Assembly (NCBI GenBank): GCA_045603545.1 | Contig: JAZUMG010000022.1 | Location: 1-64,000, forward strand | DNA: 64,000 nt | Source: CAAGNP01 sp045603545 | GTDB lineage: Bacteria > Bacteroidota > Bacteroidia > Bacteroidales > UBA932 | Direction: 5' to 3' | In this document: positions 42,835-51,788 of the stretch, one piece after another | How the letters are laid out: each line of letters begins with the position of its first letter | Position numbering within the stretch: position 1 is the stretch's first letter | The notes under the pieces: generated by a model | Told to the model about the DNA's origin: nothing | Seen by the model: only the letters and a program-made list of their open reading frames with translations | Database searches by the model: none | Made by a program: the position numbers and the translations under genes

Positions 42835-43052
42835 TTCCTTGGTCTTTTCATTATTGCATAACCTACAAATACAAAACCTGCCACAATAACAATCGGGGCA
42901 ATAACAAGCCTCCTGAAATTGAACATTTCATAATTGAACACATCAGGATTGTCGGACCCTCCGCCGGAGAGGATGGCATATCCCAGAATCAGAATCCCCA
43001 ACCCTATGAGGATCAATACAATATTTTTCTTTGGAAGAGCAAACTTATCCAT
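42831..43052 (-). CDS. DUF3098-family small membrane protein
   Basis: A 73-residue protein with two transmembrane helices (IVLILIGLGILILGYAILSGG and VIAPIVIVAGFVFVGYAIM) and a PD-x-x-NYEMFNFRR loop, matching DUF3098, a Bacteroidota family usually between ftsX and uppP. Function unknown. Confidence 0.88.
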   Translation of the reverse strand: MDKFALPKKNIVLILIGLGILILGYAILSGGGSDNPDVFNYEMFNFRRLVIAPIVIVAGFVFVGYAIMKRPRK

Positions 43053-43064
43053 ATTATTTTTCTA

Positions 43065-43943
43065 TCAAATATACAACTCATCATTAGTCAGCGAGATCAG
43101 TCTTCTGACCACAAAAATGGTACTGAGGAGACAGATCAGGATACCGATGGCAATCACCCCCAGAAGAACAATCCCCAAAACCTTCATATCAAAGAGGAGA
43201 AACATCTGGTTGAACTCGTTTCTCACTATATACAACACCCCTATGAGGGCGAGGACTGCTATCGAAGAAGATATTATGCCCTGGAAAAATGCCTGTCCGG
43301 CAAAAGGCCTGCAGATGAACCCCTTGGTAGCCCCTACAAGTCTCATAGTGTGTATGGTGAAACGCTTTGAATATACATTCAAGCGGACTGTATTGTTAAT
43401 CAGGACAAACGATATGAACATCAGGAGCAGGATAAAGACCCCCAGCACCACACCTATCTTCTCGAGATTTGCATTGAGCAGATCCACCAGCGACTCCTGG
43501 TACACCACCTCAGCCACCATAGGGTCCAGCTGCAACTCCCTCTGGATCATAGCCAGACTGTCCTTGGAGAAATACTCAGCATTGACCTGGATATCGAGCG
43601 ACACCGGTATCGGATTTGACTCGAAAACACTCAGAAAATCCTCCCCGAGAAGCTCCTTCATCTCTTTCACACCTTGCTCCTTGGAGACAATATCAACCGC
43701 CTTCACATATCTTTTTTTCAAGAACTCTTTTGCAACTGCACCTGCCTCAACTTCAGAGACTTCCACATTCATAATGGCTGAGACGGCAATGTTCTCCTTA
43801 AAAAAATCGGAAACCCCCTTGGCATTGGCGGCAACAATGCCCGCTATACCGACAAGAAAGAGGACGAGGCTTATACTTACAACCGAAGATAAGTACGAGT
43901 GAAACAGCCTTCTAAACAGAATATTACTCTCTTTTTTTCGCAT
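43065..43943 (-). CDS. ftsX: Cell division protein FtsX
   Basis: A 292-residue permease-like protein with four helices: one near 18-40, a periplasmic domain (40-165), and three at about 170-285. It works with FtsE to activate peptidoglycan hydrolases at division. RRQ-type end EL-YI and the MRLVGATKGFICRPFAGQAFFQG segment are typical. No ftsE is adjacent. First gene of ftsX-DUF3098-uppP-lpxH, preceded by TATCTTTG. Confidence 0.93.
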   Translation of the reverse strand: MRKKESNILFRRLFHSYLSSVVSISLVLFLVGIAGIVAANAKGVSDFFKENIAVSAIMNVEVSEVEAGAVAKEFLKKRYVKAVDIVSKEQGVKEMKELLGEDFLSVFESNPIPVSLDIQVNAEYFSKDSLAMIQRELQLDPMVAEVVYQESLVDLLNANLEKIGVVLGVFILLLMFISFVLINNTVRLNVYSKRFTIHTMRLVGATKGFICRPFAGQAFFQGIISSSIAVLALIGVLYIVRNEFNQMFLLFDMKVLGIVLLGVIAIGILICLLSTIFVVRRLISLTNDELYI

Positions 43944-43963
43944 GAGAACAAATTATGGAATGT

Positions 43964-43971
43964 CAAAGATA
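43964..43971 (-). promoter_or_regulatory. -7 box of the ftsX operon
   Basis: Minus strand TATCTTTG, 21 bp before the start at 43943. Confidence 0.55.
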
Positions 43972-44001
43972 ATTAAAACAAATTATCTAAAAAATTTTTC
44001 G

Positions 44002-44009
44002 TATCTTTG
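44002..44009 (+). promoter_or_regulatory. -7 box of the glycogen-synthase-like gene
   Basis: TATCTTTG, 37 bp before the ATG at 44046, divergent from the ftsX promoter. Confidence 0.55.
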
Positions 44010-44045
44010 TACGGCATAATGAGTATTAACTAAACCTTGTCAAAA

Positions 44046-44888
44046 ATGAAAGAACCCAAAAGAGTCTTGTTCGTGAATTCTGAGATATATCCGTATCTTC
44101 CAGAATCCGAGATATCACTTATCGGCAGATATCTTCCGCAAGGAATCCAGGAGAGCGGGAAAGAGATTCGTTCTTTTATGCCACGTTATGGCTGCATAAA
44201 TGAAAGACGCAATCAGTTGCACGAAGTGATCAGATTGTCCGGAATGAATATCGTTGTGAACGACATTGACAGACCTCTTGTTATCAAGGTTTCATCTATC
44301 TCTGCAGCCAGAATGCAGGTTTACTTCATCGACAATGAGGATTACTTCCACAGGAAATTCATCTACACCGACGGTGACGGAAAACTTTTCGAAGACAATG
44401 ACGAAAGGGCAGCATTTTTTGCAAGGGGCATTCTTGAGACAGTGAAGAAATTGCGTTGGAAACCGGACGTTATCCACTGTCAGGGCTGGATATCATATAT
44501 CCTCCCACTATATCTCAAGAAAGCGTACTCAGATGACCCCATTTTCTCTGACAGCAAAGTTGTCCTCTCTCTGCACAATGAGCATCTTGACCAGACCTTC
44601 AGCGAGAATATGAAGGACAAGATCATTATGCATGGTGTCTCAGCCAAAGACATAGAGATACTTGACACCCCTAATGGCATAAATCTTGCAAAACTTGCGA
44701 TTCAGTATGCTGACGGCGTTGTCTATGGCGAGGAGAACATCCACACAGAATTGACAGATTACACTGCAGAACTTGGATTGCCAACACTTCCATACGAGAA
44801 GTTTGACCAGACAAACAGTGAAAGCATACAGAGATTCAACCAATTTTACGACCAATTTATTATAAAGAGTAGCGGCGATGTCGAATAA
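44046..44888 (+). CDS. Truncated glycogen/starch synthase-like protein (GT5 N-domain only)
   Basis: A 280-residue protein matching only the N-terminal Rossmann domain of GT5 glycogen synthases (normally about 480 residues). RVLFVNSEIYPYL and KPDVIHCQGWISYILPLYLK align with the synthase motifs. The ADP-glucose-binding KTGGL near residue 15 is replaced by ESEIS, and the whole C-terminal domain is missing. It is therefore probably not a glycogen synthase; such short forms occur beside DUF4270 genes in Bacteroidota. I use the ATG at 44046 rather than the TTG at 44037. It overlaps the next gene by 11 bp. Confidence 0.82.
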   Translation: MKEPKRVLFVNSEIYPYLPESEISLIGRYLPQGIQESGKEIRSFMPRYGCINERRNQLHEVIRLSGMNIVVNDIDRPLVIKVSSISAARMQVYFIDNEDYFHRKFIYTDGDGKLFEDNDERAAFFARGILETVKKLRWKPDVIHCQGWISYILPLYLKKAYSDDPIFSDSKVVLSLHNEHLDQTFSENMKDKIIMHGVSAKDIEILDTPNGINLAKLAIQYADGVVYGEENIHTELTDYTAELGLPTLPYEKFDQTNSESIQRFNQFYDQFIIKSSGDVE

Positions 44889-46299
44889 GAAATCCCTTGT
44901 ATTTTTAGCTTTATTATCGACCTTTTTCATCTGCACCTCGTGCGTCAAAACAGATAAATCTTTAGGCAGCCAGTTTGTATCCGACAGTTTCATACTGAAA
45001 TTGGATACAGCCATGTTTGATGTTCCTGTTACCAATATGGCATTCGACAGCATCCAAGGTTACAACACCTCCTATATGACCATAGGTTACCTTAACGATG
45101 AGACATTCGGATACACCTCGTGCGGATTTGCCACCAACATAGTACCATTCACAGACTCGACATACCTGGGAATCAATCCGGAGCTTGTCTCTGCATACAT
45201 CTACCTGAATATAGACTCCACTGCAGTAATAAGGGAAGACCAGAGATCTACACCCCAGAACATATCGGTGCACAAACTTACCTGCGCACTCGACACCATA
45301 AGGATGTACAATACATCAATCACCGCAAATGACTACGAGGCACAGCCCATCAGCGTAGGCTCACCCGTATTCTTCGGTGATGACTCATTGAAGATATATC
45401 TCACTAAAGAGTTCGCATATGAACTGCTCGCCACCTCTGTGGCAGAATATGACAGTGTGGATCTCTTTATGGAGAGGATCAAAGGTGTATATTTTACCAC
45501 CGATACTCCAGAAATAGAGGCCGGCGGAGGAAGGTTGAACTACATATCCATCGGAGGATCGACCATCTATGTAAAATATCTTCTCACTGACCCTCAGAGG
45601 GGATTCTACAAGAAGGACACCACACAGACTTTTGCCCTGGGACACGCACACTCCATCAATACGGTGAAGACATCCTCAAAGGCACTGTCAAATGCCAACA
45701 TTTCAGATCAGCTCTACATAGACTCATACGATGGGGTAAAACCACACATCAAGGGGAGCGACCTGAAACAGATACTCAACACCTGGATAAGCAAGAACGG
45801 CTTCTCAAAAGAGGATGTCCTTATTTCCAGAGCAGCACTTGTATTCCCTTATGAATTCGACTCTGAGGATTACAACAAATATACAAATCTGTATCCACAA
45901 CAGATATACCCTTGCCAGATCAGCAATGATGACTACCTCGAATACATCTCCCCTCTGCCTGAGATATACAACAATGCGCAGATAGGTCAAATTAACAGAT
46001 CCCAATCAAACTACACCTGTGAGGTAACAAACTATATCCAGGACCTTATCAAAAATGACGAGGTAAGCGAAAAGGATGACCTCTTCATCTGTCCTATCCT
46101 CTCATATGAGACAGCATCAGATATGGGTGCCTCATACTATCTCTATTATGGATTCTACGGAGGAGGCGGTCAGACATACTTCGGTATGGATAACCAGAAC
46201 TACAGACATGGCATTCTGAACGGCAGCGGCCACGCCGGGAGAAGGCCAACTCTTGAGTTGACATACTCTATCCTCAACAGAGAGGGTCTGGCAAAATAA
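44878..46299 (+). CDS. DUF4270-family lipoprotein
   Basis: A 473-residue lipoprotein: signal SLVFLALLSTFFICTSC with lipobox Cys22. The mature protein is beta-rich with many Asp/Tyr/Ser, as in DUF4270, a Bacteroidota outer-membrane-associated family of unknown function. The N-terminus KTDKSLGSQFVSD and the C-terminal RRPTLELTYSIL blocks are typical. It overlaps the glycogen-synthase-like gene, which suggests linked function. Convergent with fabF, 11 bp apart. Confidence 0.88.
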   Translation: MSNKKSLVFLALLSTFFICTSCVKTDKSLGSQFVSDSFILKLDTAMFDVPVTNMAFDSIQGYNTSYMTIGYLNDETFGYTSCGFATNIVPFTDSTYLGINPELVSAYIYLNIDSTAVIREDQRSTPQNISVHKLTCALDTIRMYNTSITANDYEAQPISVGSPVFFGDDSLKIYLTKEFAYELLATSVAEYDSVDLFMERIKGVYFTTDTPEIEAGGGRLNYISIGGSTIYVKYLLTDPQRGFYKKDTTQTFALGHAHSINTVKTSSKALSNANISDQLYIDSYDGVKPHIKGSDLKQILNTWISKNGFSKEDVLISRAALVFPYEFDSEDYNKYTNLYPQQIYPCQISNDDYLEYISPLPEIYNNAQIGQINRSQSNYTCEVTNYIQDLIKNDEVSEKDDLFICPILSYETASDMGASYYLYYGFYGGGGQTYFGMDNQNYRHGILNGSGHAGRRPTLELTYSILNREGLAK

Positions 46300-46310
46300 A
46301 TAATCAGAAA

Positions 46311-47561
46311 TCAGATTTTCTTCAGGACAATACAGGAATTTTGGCCACCAAAGCCAAATGCATTGCTTATGGCAACATTGACCTCCCTCTTTTGGGCCTT
46401 GTTGAGTGTAAGATTCAGATTATAGTCTATCTCCGGATCCTCATTCTCAAAATTGATGGTAGGAGGTATTGTTCCTGAATTTATCGCGTGAATGCAGGCA
46501 AGGGCCTCCACAGAACCGGAAGCACCAAGAAGATGGCCGTGCATTGATTTGGTAGAGCTTATATTCAGCTTATAGGCATGCTCACCGAAGACAGTTTTTA
46601 TAGCCTTGAGCTCCACAACATCACCAAGCGGTGTAGATGTACCATGGGCGTTGATATAGTCAACATCTTCCGGAGAGAGGCCAGCTTCCTCAAGGGCCAG
46701 AACCATAGCCCTCGCAGCCCCATCCCCTTCGGGGTGCGGTGCAGTCACATGATAGGCATCGGTTGTGACACCTGCTCCTGCAAATTCAGCATAGATTTTT
46801 GCCCCCCTGGCCACTGCATGTTCATACTCCTCAAGTACAAGGATACCTGAACCCTCTCCCATAACAAAACCATCCCTTTGGGCATCAAAAGGTCTCGATG
46901 CTTTGGTCATGTTTTCATTATTGACCGACAGGGCTTTTGCCGAATTGAATCCACCTATGGCCGACACCGAAATTGGAGCCTCAGAACCTCCTGAAATGAC
47001 TATATCCGCTTTACCCAACCTTATAAGATTGAATGCATCCATCAATGCGTGTGCAGATGATGCACAAGCTGAGGAGGTGGCATAACCTGGACCGGTAAAG
47101 CCATATTTCAATGAAATCCAGCCCGATGCTATATTGGCAATTACCTTTAAAATATAATAGGGACTAAAGCGAGGGGTTCCGTCCCCTACGCTAAAGTCCC
47201 TTAACTCATCGCCAAAAGTCTCGATTCCACCGATACCTGTTCCAAGAATAACTCCTACTCTTGACTTGTCAATAGACTCAAGATCCAGACTGGAATCCTT
47301 TATCGCTTCATCTGTCGCTATAAGGGCAAACTGCGAATATCTGTCCAGTTTCCTGTACTCTTTCCTGTCAAGCCCGAAGTTTCCGGGATGATACCCTTTT
47401 ACCTGGCAGGCAAATTTGGTTTTAAAAAGAGTAGTATCAAAAATATCTATGGGGCCGGCACCACTTACCCCCTTATCCAAATTTGAGAAGAACTCCCCAA
47501 TATTGTTTCCAAGAGGATTTATTGTACCTATACCAGATATTACTACCCTTTTGAGAGACAT
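46311..47561 (-). CDS. fabF: Beta-ketoacyl-ACP synthase II
   Basis: A 416-residue condensing enzyme of fatty-acid elongation. Catalytic triad: Cys in SSACASSAHAL (about 163), His in NAHGTSTPLGD and His in STKSMHGHLLGASG. The length is normal. It is 5 bp after acpP, the standard acpP-fabF pair. Confidence 0.97.
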   Translation of the reverse strand: MSLKRVVISGIGTINPLGNNIGEFFSNLDKGVSGAGPIDIFDTTLFKTKFACQVKGYHPGNFGLDRKEYRKLDRYSQFALIATDEAIKDSSLDLESIDKSRVGVILGTGIGGIETFGDELRDFSVGDGTPRFSPYYILKVIANIASGWISLKYGFTGPGYATSSACASSAHALMDAFNLIRLGKADIVISGGSEAPISVSAIGGFNSAKALSVNNENMTKASRPFDAQRDGFVMGEGSGILVLEEYEHAVARGAKIYAEFAGAGVTTDAYHVTAPHPEGDGAARAMVLALEEAGLSPEDVDYINAHGTSTPLGDVVELKAIKTVFGEHAYKLNISSTKSMHGHLLGASGSVEALACIHAINSGTIPPTINFENEDPEIDYNLNLTLNKAQKREVNVAISNAFGFGGQNSCIVLKKI

Positions 47562-47566
47562 TTCAA

Positions 47567-47803
47567 CTATTTAAGTTTCTCCTCAATATATTTCACAGCA
47601 TCACCTACAGTAGAGATCTCCTCTGCTGCATCGTCAGGAATAGTAATATTGAAGGCTTTCTCAAATTCCATAATAAGTTCAACTGTGTCTAGAGAATCAG
47701 CGCCTAGATCATTAGTAAAGCTCGCAGTATTAGTAACTTCGCTCTCATCAACACCTAGTTTGTCAACGATAATAGCTTTAACTTTTGAAGCAATTTCTGC
47801 CAT
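47567..47803 (-). CDS. acpP: Acyl carrier protein
   Basis: A 78-residue acidic four-helix protein; GADSLDTVELI carries the Ser (about 38) for 4'-phosphopantetheine. Helix II and the FEKAFNITIPDDAAEEI region are regular. Cotranscribed with fabF. Confidence 0.97.
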   Translation of the reverse strand: MAEIASKVKAIIVDKLGVDESEVTNTASFTNDLGADSLDTVELIMEFEKAFNITIPDDAAEEISTVGDAVKYIEEKLK

Positions 47804-47847
47804 GGTTTAAAATTTTAGTTGGTTATTAATTAATACAAATTTGGATG

Positions 47848-47855
47848 CAAAGTAA
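47848..47855 (-). promoter_or_regulatory. Possible -7 box of acpP
   Basis: Minus strand TTACTTTG matches TAnnTTTG at seven of eight positions counting the n bases, 45 bp before acpP. Confidence 0.35.
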
Positions 47856-47880
47856 GCAATTTTTTTCTAAAAATGAAAAT

Positions 47881-49257
47881 TTACTCTTCTGGAGCAAACA
47901 TAGGATCCCATGGCGGAAGCATAGTAGGCTTCTGCTCCATTAGATCCAGTATGTTCTGTGGAACATATTTCTTGTCCACCACAAGTCTGAACATATACTC
48001 ATTGAACCACTCGTCAGTCATTATGAGATGCCCCTTGAAACCTGTCATACCCCACGAATTCTCCACCATCCATTTCTTTGGATTACCATTCTCATCCAAA
48101 TCTACAGCCATAAGTGTCATTGCGTGAGATGAGCCGCTTGACCCAGTAAGGATCCTCTCCCTCTTGTCCATACCGAATTCTGTACCCATCAACGAGCCAT
48201 AATCGTAGTAGTTCACATCCAGGATACCCTTCTCCCTATTGTAGAATTTGCCAACATCACAAGAGAAATACATCATAGTGCTGTCCTTGATTGATGCAAT
48301 GGCCATCTTCTTGATCTCCTCGATAGGGAGGTTCACATACACCCAGTTCTCACCATCGTACTGGTGGCGGTCATATTCTATTTCGTACACTTTATAGAAG
48401 TCACGTGTAGGGTCATTCATAAAGAGTACATAGCTCCCTTTAAGATCTTTGCCCACATACTCGTCGTAGAACGATTTTGGGGTATATTTTTTGGTGCTTA
48501 CAGGCTTGCCCGCAGCATCATACATAGTCCACTCAAAGTCTGTAGGCGGCTCACCAAGATTAAGCACCAGAAATCTGTAGATAAAACCAAGCATCTCCAA
48601 CTTGCGTGCCTCAAGTTTTTTGGCATCATTCTTCATCTCTCTGAGTTCCAGACCAAACTCCTTGAGTTTCAGATTCAGAAGATTTGACATACGTGAGGTA
48701 TTGTTGCTTGAATAGGTCTCAGGCATCACCTCTGCAGGGACAAGGCCATATTTGGTAATTATGTCAGAAACACCTGTAAACTGGCCACCATCCCCGAGGG
48801 CGTGTTTGAAGAGCCAATCCACTTTCCTGTCATCTGCAGGGAGCTGTTTGGTATCGATAATACCTTGAAGGAAGAGATTTGATTTCTCCAGCTGATCCCA
48901 GAAGAAACTGTAATTCTGCGAGAACTGGAAAGGGCCAAGGTTATATTTCTTTATCATTTCTGCCCTGAGGACATTCATACCGGTAAACAACCAGCATCTG
49001 CCGCTTGACTCCTGGTCTGTAATCCCCTTTGAGGGAACTTTGTGTGAAAAATATGTATCAACATTTGCCTGACTGTCCAGATTCACAGCCAATTTATTGA
49101 TATCATTCCTGCTTATTGCATTGCGGAGAGCAATCTCTTCGGGTGTCCCCTTATAGCCCTCTTTTATCTTTTTCAAAGCCTCATCGGAGATACCACCCTG
49201 CGCCATAGCGGAGATACCCACTGCCAGCGCCATTAGTGTTGTAAATACTTTCTTCAT
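47881..49257 (-). CDS. Secreted C1B cysteine peptidase (bleomycin hydrolase/PepC type)
   Basis: A 458-residue papain-fold aminopeptidase. Signal peptide KKVFTTLMALAVGISAMAQ, unlike cytoplasmic PepC. Catalytic Cys in SSGRCWLFTGMN (about 88), His in SGSSHAMTLM (about 378) and Asn in VENSWG (about 399). Probably hydrolyses peptides in the periplasm or outside. TAAATTTG at 49288-49281 fits as its promoter. Confidence 0.9.
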   Translation of the reverse strand: MKKVFTTLMALAVGISAMAQGGISDEALKKIKEGYKGTPEEIALRNAISRNDINKLAVNLDSQANVDTYFSHKVPSKGITDQESSGRCWLFTGMNVLRAEMIKKYNLGPFQFSQNYSFFWDQLEKSNLFLQGIIDTKQLPADDRKVDWLFKHALGDGGQFTGVSDIITKYGLVPAEVMPETYSSNNTSRMSNLLNLKLKEFGLELREMKNDAKKLEARKLEMLGFIYRFLVLNLGEPPTDFEWTMYDAAGKPVSTKKYTPKSFYDEYVGKDLKGSYVLFMNDPTRDFYKVYEIEYDRHQYDGENWVYVNLPIEEIKKMAIASIKDSTMMYFSCDVGKFYNREKGILDVNYYDYGSLMGTEFGMDKRERILTGSSGSSHAMTLMAVDLDENGNPKKWMVENSWGMTGFKGHLIMTDEWFNEYMFRLVVDKKYVPQNILDLMEQKPTMLPPWDPMFAPEE

Positions 49258-49280
49258 ATATGATTGGATTATATTCTATA

Positions 49281-49288
49281 CAAATTTA
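49281..49288 (-). promoter_or_regulatory. -7 box of the C1B peptidase gene
   Basis: Minus strand TAAATTTG, 24 bp before the start at 49257; overlaps the stop of the ATP-grasp gene. Confidence 0.45.
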
Positions 49289-50149
49289 TAAAATTTTCCC
49301 GATATAGGATGCAAGGGCCTGGGGTATATCCATCCCCCCTATAATGGATGCTGTCCTGAAACCGGCATTGCCATTTACCTCACACACCATAAATTCGGGC
49401 CACGCCCCACCTCCGAAGAGGATATCTACACCTGCAAATTCCAATCCCAGCGCCTCTGCCGCCTTGACAGCAAGATCGGCCGCACCCTCCGGCAGTTCTA
49501 CGGCCAGGGCATCCCCTCCCTGGGCAAAGTTGGACTTGAAACTGTTCCTGTTGCTGCGCAATGTGTGCCCTACAACCCTGCCTCCTATTACCCACACCCT
49601 CAGATCCCGGCCGCTGCTGGTGGAGACAAACTCCTGGAAAAGGGGCATGGCCCCAGGCAATAACTCCGCAGCCGCTTCACAATCTCTCCTGGCTGCAAGA
49701 TACCCCTCTTCATCCCTCAGAAGATAGACCTCCTCCCCTTTTGACCCCATCGACAGTTTCATCACCACCGGCTCACCGTTGAAATGCCCGTTAAGGGTAT
49801 TCCAGGATGGGTACTGCTCAACATAAACCACAGTTCGCGGGGTGGGAATACCACTCTTCACCAACACCTCTGCCGTAGCAATTTTATCCCTGCAAAGTTC
49901 CATTGAGCGGGTGGTGTTGAATACCCTGACCCCCCGCATCTCAAACCAGGCAGAGAGGATCAGGTTATACCCGCGCATCACCACAGCATCAGGGAGTGGC
50001 ATTGACTCCAACCCGTCAATCCTCATCTCCCGATCCCAGAAAAGGAAGTCGGCCTCCATCCCGTATTTGAAGAAACTCTCACGGAACCATCCGAAAGCAT
50101 TGGAATCCCTTGGGGTGGTGTCGGGATATACAAACCAGATTTTTTTCAT
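49286..50149 (-). CDS. ATP-grasp ligase, RimK-like
   Basis: A 287-residue protein related to RimK/tetrahydromethanopterin glutamate ligases. MKKIWFVYPDTTPRDSNAF starts the preATP-grasp domain; VKSGIPTPRTVV, GEPVVMKLSMGSKGEEV (nucleotide-binding lysine) and EVNGNAGFR (metal-binding Glu-x-Asn) are the grasp motifs. RimK adds glutamates to S6; another acceptor is possible. The in-frame Met at 50323 would run 174 bp into the divergent gene and is rejected. It is 24 bp from the YbaK-like start. Confidence 0.82.
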   Translation of the reverse strand: MKKIWFVYPDTTPRDSNAFGWFRESFFKYGMEADFLFWDREMRIDGLESMPLPDAVVMRGYNLILSAWFEMRGVRVFNTTRSMELCRDKIATAEVLVKSGIPTPRTVVYVEQYPSWNTLNGHFNGEPVVMKLSMGSKGEEVYLLRDEEGYLAARRDCEAAAELLPGAMPLFQEFVSTSSGRDLRVWVIGGRVVGHTLRSNRNSFKSNFAQGGDALAVELPEGAADLAVKAAEALGLEFAGVDILFGGGAWPEFMVCEVNGNAGFRTASIIGGMDIPQALASYIGKIL

Positions 50150-50161
50150 AATATAAAATGC

Positions 50162-50169
50162 TACCTTTG
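50162..50169 (+). promoter_or_regulatory. -7 box of the YbaK-like gene
   Basis: TACCTTTG ends four bases before the ATG at 50174, so the mRNA is expected to start at or beside the start codon. Confidence 0.55.
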
Positions 50170-50173
50170 CACT

Positions 50174-50695
50174 ATGGAATCGATTGAACGCAGAAAAATT
50201 GTTTTGGACAAACTCAATGAGTGGGGCTTTGACTACAAAATGTATGAGCATCCGCCACTCCCCACTATAGAACTTGCATTGGATTATTGGACCGCCTGCT
50301 GCAAAGAGGAGGATGCCCTCCACTGCAAGAATCTATTTTTCAGGAACCATAAAGGGAACAAACACTACCTTGTAATTTTCGAATGCCACAAGACTCTCCC
50401 TATACATGATCTGGAGAAGGTCCTTCACCAGGGCAAACTCTCTTTTGCTTCGCCCGAGAGGATGGAGAGATGCCTTGGCACAACCCCCGGATCGGTCTCC
50501 CTGTTCGGTCTGATCAATGATCCTGAGAAAAAGGTCAAACTCTTCCTGGACAAAGACCTTATGGAGGCAGGGCATATAAGTTTCCACCCCAACGACAATA
50601 CAGCCACCTGTGTTATCCCCAACTCGGACCTTCGCCGCTTTCTGGAGCTATGGGGAGGTGAATACGAGTTGCTGGATCTGGACAATATCTCCTGA
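50174..50695 (+). CDS. YbaK/ProX-type aminoacyl-tRNA deacylase
   Basis: A 173-residue INS-superfamily protein (prolyl-tRNA editing). KNLFFRNHKGNKHYLVIFE and the conserved SFASPERMERCLGTTPGSVSLFG segment (Lys-rich editing loop) are visible. It would hydrolyse mischarged tRNA; the exact substrate (Ala-tRNA-Pro or Cys-tRNA-Pro) is unknown. Close to the ATP-grasp gene, with only 24 bp between. Confidence 0.88.
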   Translation: MESIERRKIVLDKLNEWGFDYKMYEHPPLPTIELALDYWTACCKEEDALHCKNLFFRNHKGNKHYLVIFECHKTLPIHDLEKVLHQGKLSFASPERMERCLGTTPGSVSLFGLINDPEKKVKLFLDKDLMEAGHISFHPNDNTATCVIPNSDLRRFLELWGGEYELLDLDNIS

Positions 50696-50697
50696 AA

Positions 50698-51774
50698 CTA
50701 CTTCAAATGCTTTTTAAGCCCTTCGGCCATCCTCAGGAAGCCGAGGTCGGTCAGGTGTGCCCCATCCACAGAGTGCTCATCATCTGCACCCACAAGACCT
50801 TTTGCAGGGATATATTTCACATTTTTATACCCCTCCTTGCGGAGTCTTTTGTAGAGATCGTACCACAACTGGTTCTTCTCTACAAGATCCTTCGCTGTCC
50901 TCTGGTTCACGTGTCTGTCAGTAAAGCCTATATTCTCCACCATATAGATGGTCACCTCCGGACGCTCTTTGGCCAAAGTGGACATAAAATGGTACGAAGA
51001 GTCCTGAATAATCTTCTGTGTGCAATTGGGAAGACAATCGATTACATACATCTCCGCATCAATCCTTTTTATAGCCTCAAGCATTGACCTGTCCATACGG
51101 GCATTGCCGCTGAAGCCAAGATTAATGGCCTCGCAATCAAACCAACGGCCGAGGATACTGCTGTACGCCATTCCGGGGCGCGATGCACACCCCCCTTGTG
51201 TTATGCTTGTCCCATAAAAGACAAATGGTTTGCGGCTTTTGAAAGTCACCACCTTTGGGGCAGAGAGTGTGGCGGTAGAATCTACACCAATGGCCAACTT
51301 CTCCACACCATCATACAACGGCAGATATGCCAGATACTCCCTTTCGCTTCCGTCTCCATTCCTGAAGAAAAGATTGCGGGACTCCTTGCCGTTTGGCTGT
51401 GCTGTCCCCACATGTCTCCACTGTCCATCCACAAGTGCGTAAAGGTCAATGCCTCTTATCCCGGTCCCGGGCATGTGGTTCATCTTGAAATTGTTAAGGA
51501 GTGTCCACTGGGCACCCATCGCCTTTGCATTTGAGGAGAATCTTATAGCTATACCGGCTGAATTGAGGCCCAAATCCCACACATCCTTGCGTGTCTGATC
51601 CTTCAAATCTGCAGGTATACGGGAATACCTCATCTCAGTATTGCCAAAGCCTTGATTTATGAGAGTGGCAAACTCCTCAACATCGGTATACACCAGTTCA
51701 GAAGACTTCTGGGCAAATGATGCAAATGCGACTGCAAACATCATAAAAATTGATAGCAAACCTTTCTTAATCAT
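50698..51774 (-). CDS. Secreted SGNH/GDSL-family hydrolase
   Basis: A 358-residue protein. Signal peptide (LLSIFMMFAVAFASFAQ), N-terminal beta domain (about 30-165), then an SGNH domain with FYGTSITQGG (Ser block I), GFSGNARMD (Gly block II), and DGAHLTDLGF (Asp-x-x-His block V). Probably an esterase acting on carbohydrate acetyl groups. Start at MIKKGLL (51774); the longer Met (51804) overlaps miaA's tail. 14 bp after miaA. Confidence 0.85.
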   Translation of the reverse strand: MIKKGLLSIFMMFAVAFASFAQKSSELVYTDVEEFATLINQGFGNTEMRYSRIPADLKDQTRKDVWDLGLNSAGIAIRFSSNAKAMGAQWTLLNNFKMNHMPGTGIRGIDLYALVDGQWRHVGTAQPNGKESRNLFFRNGDGSEREYLAYLPLYDGVEKLAIGVDSTATLSAPKVVTFKSRKPFVFYGTSITQGGCASRPGMAYSSILGRWFDCEAINLGFSGNARMDRSMLEAIKRIDAEMYVIDCLPNCTQKIIQDSSYHFMSTLAKERPEVTIYMVENIGFTDRHVNQRTAKDLVEKNQLWYDLYKRLRKEGYKNVKYIPAKGLVGADDEHSVDGAHLTDLGFLRMAEGLKKHLK

Positions 51775-51788
51775 ATATGTCAGTATTA

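Noticed and set aside
42934..43902. Plus-strand open frame of 322 codons opposite ftsX
   Set aside because: Antisense shadow; ftsX shows proper helices and conserved motifs.
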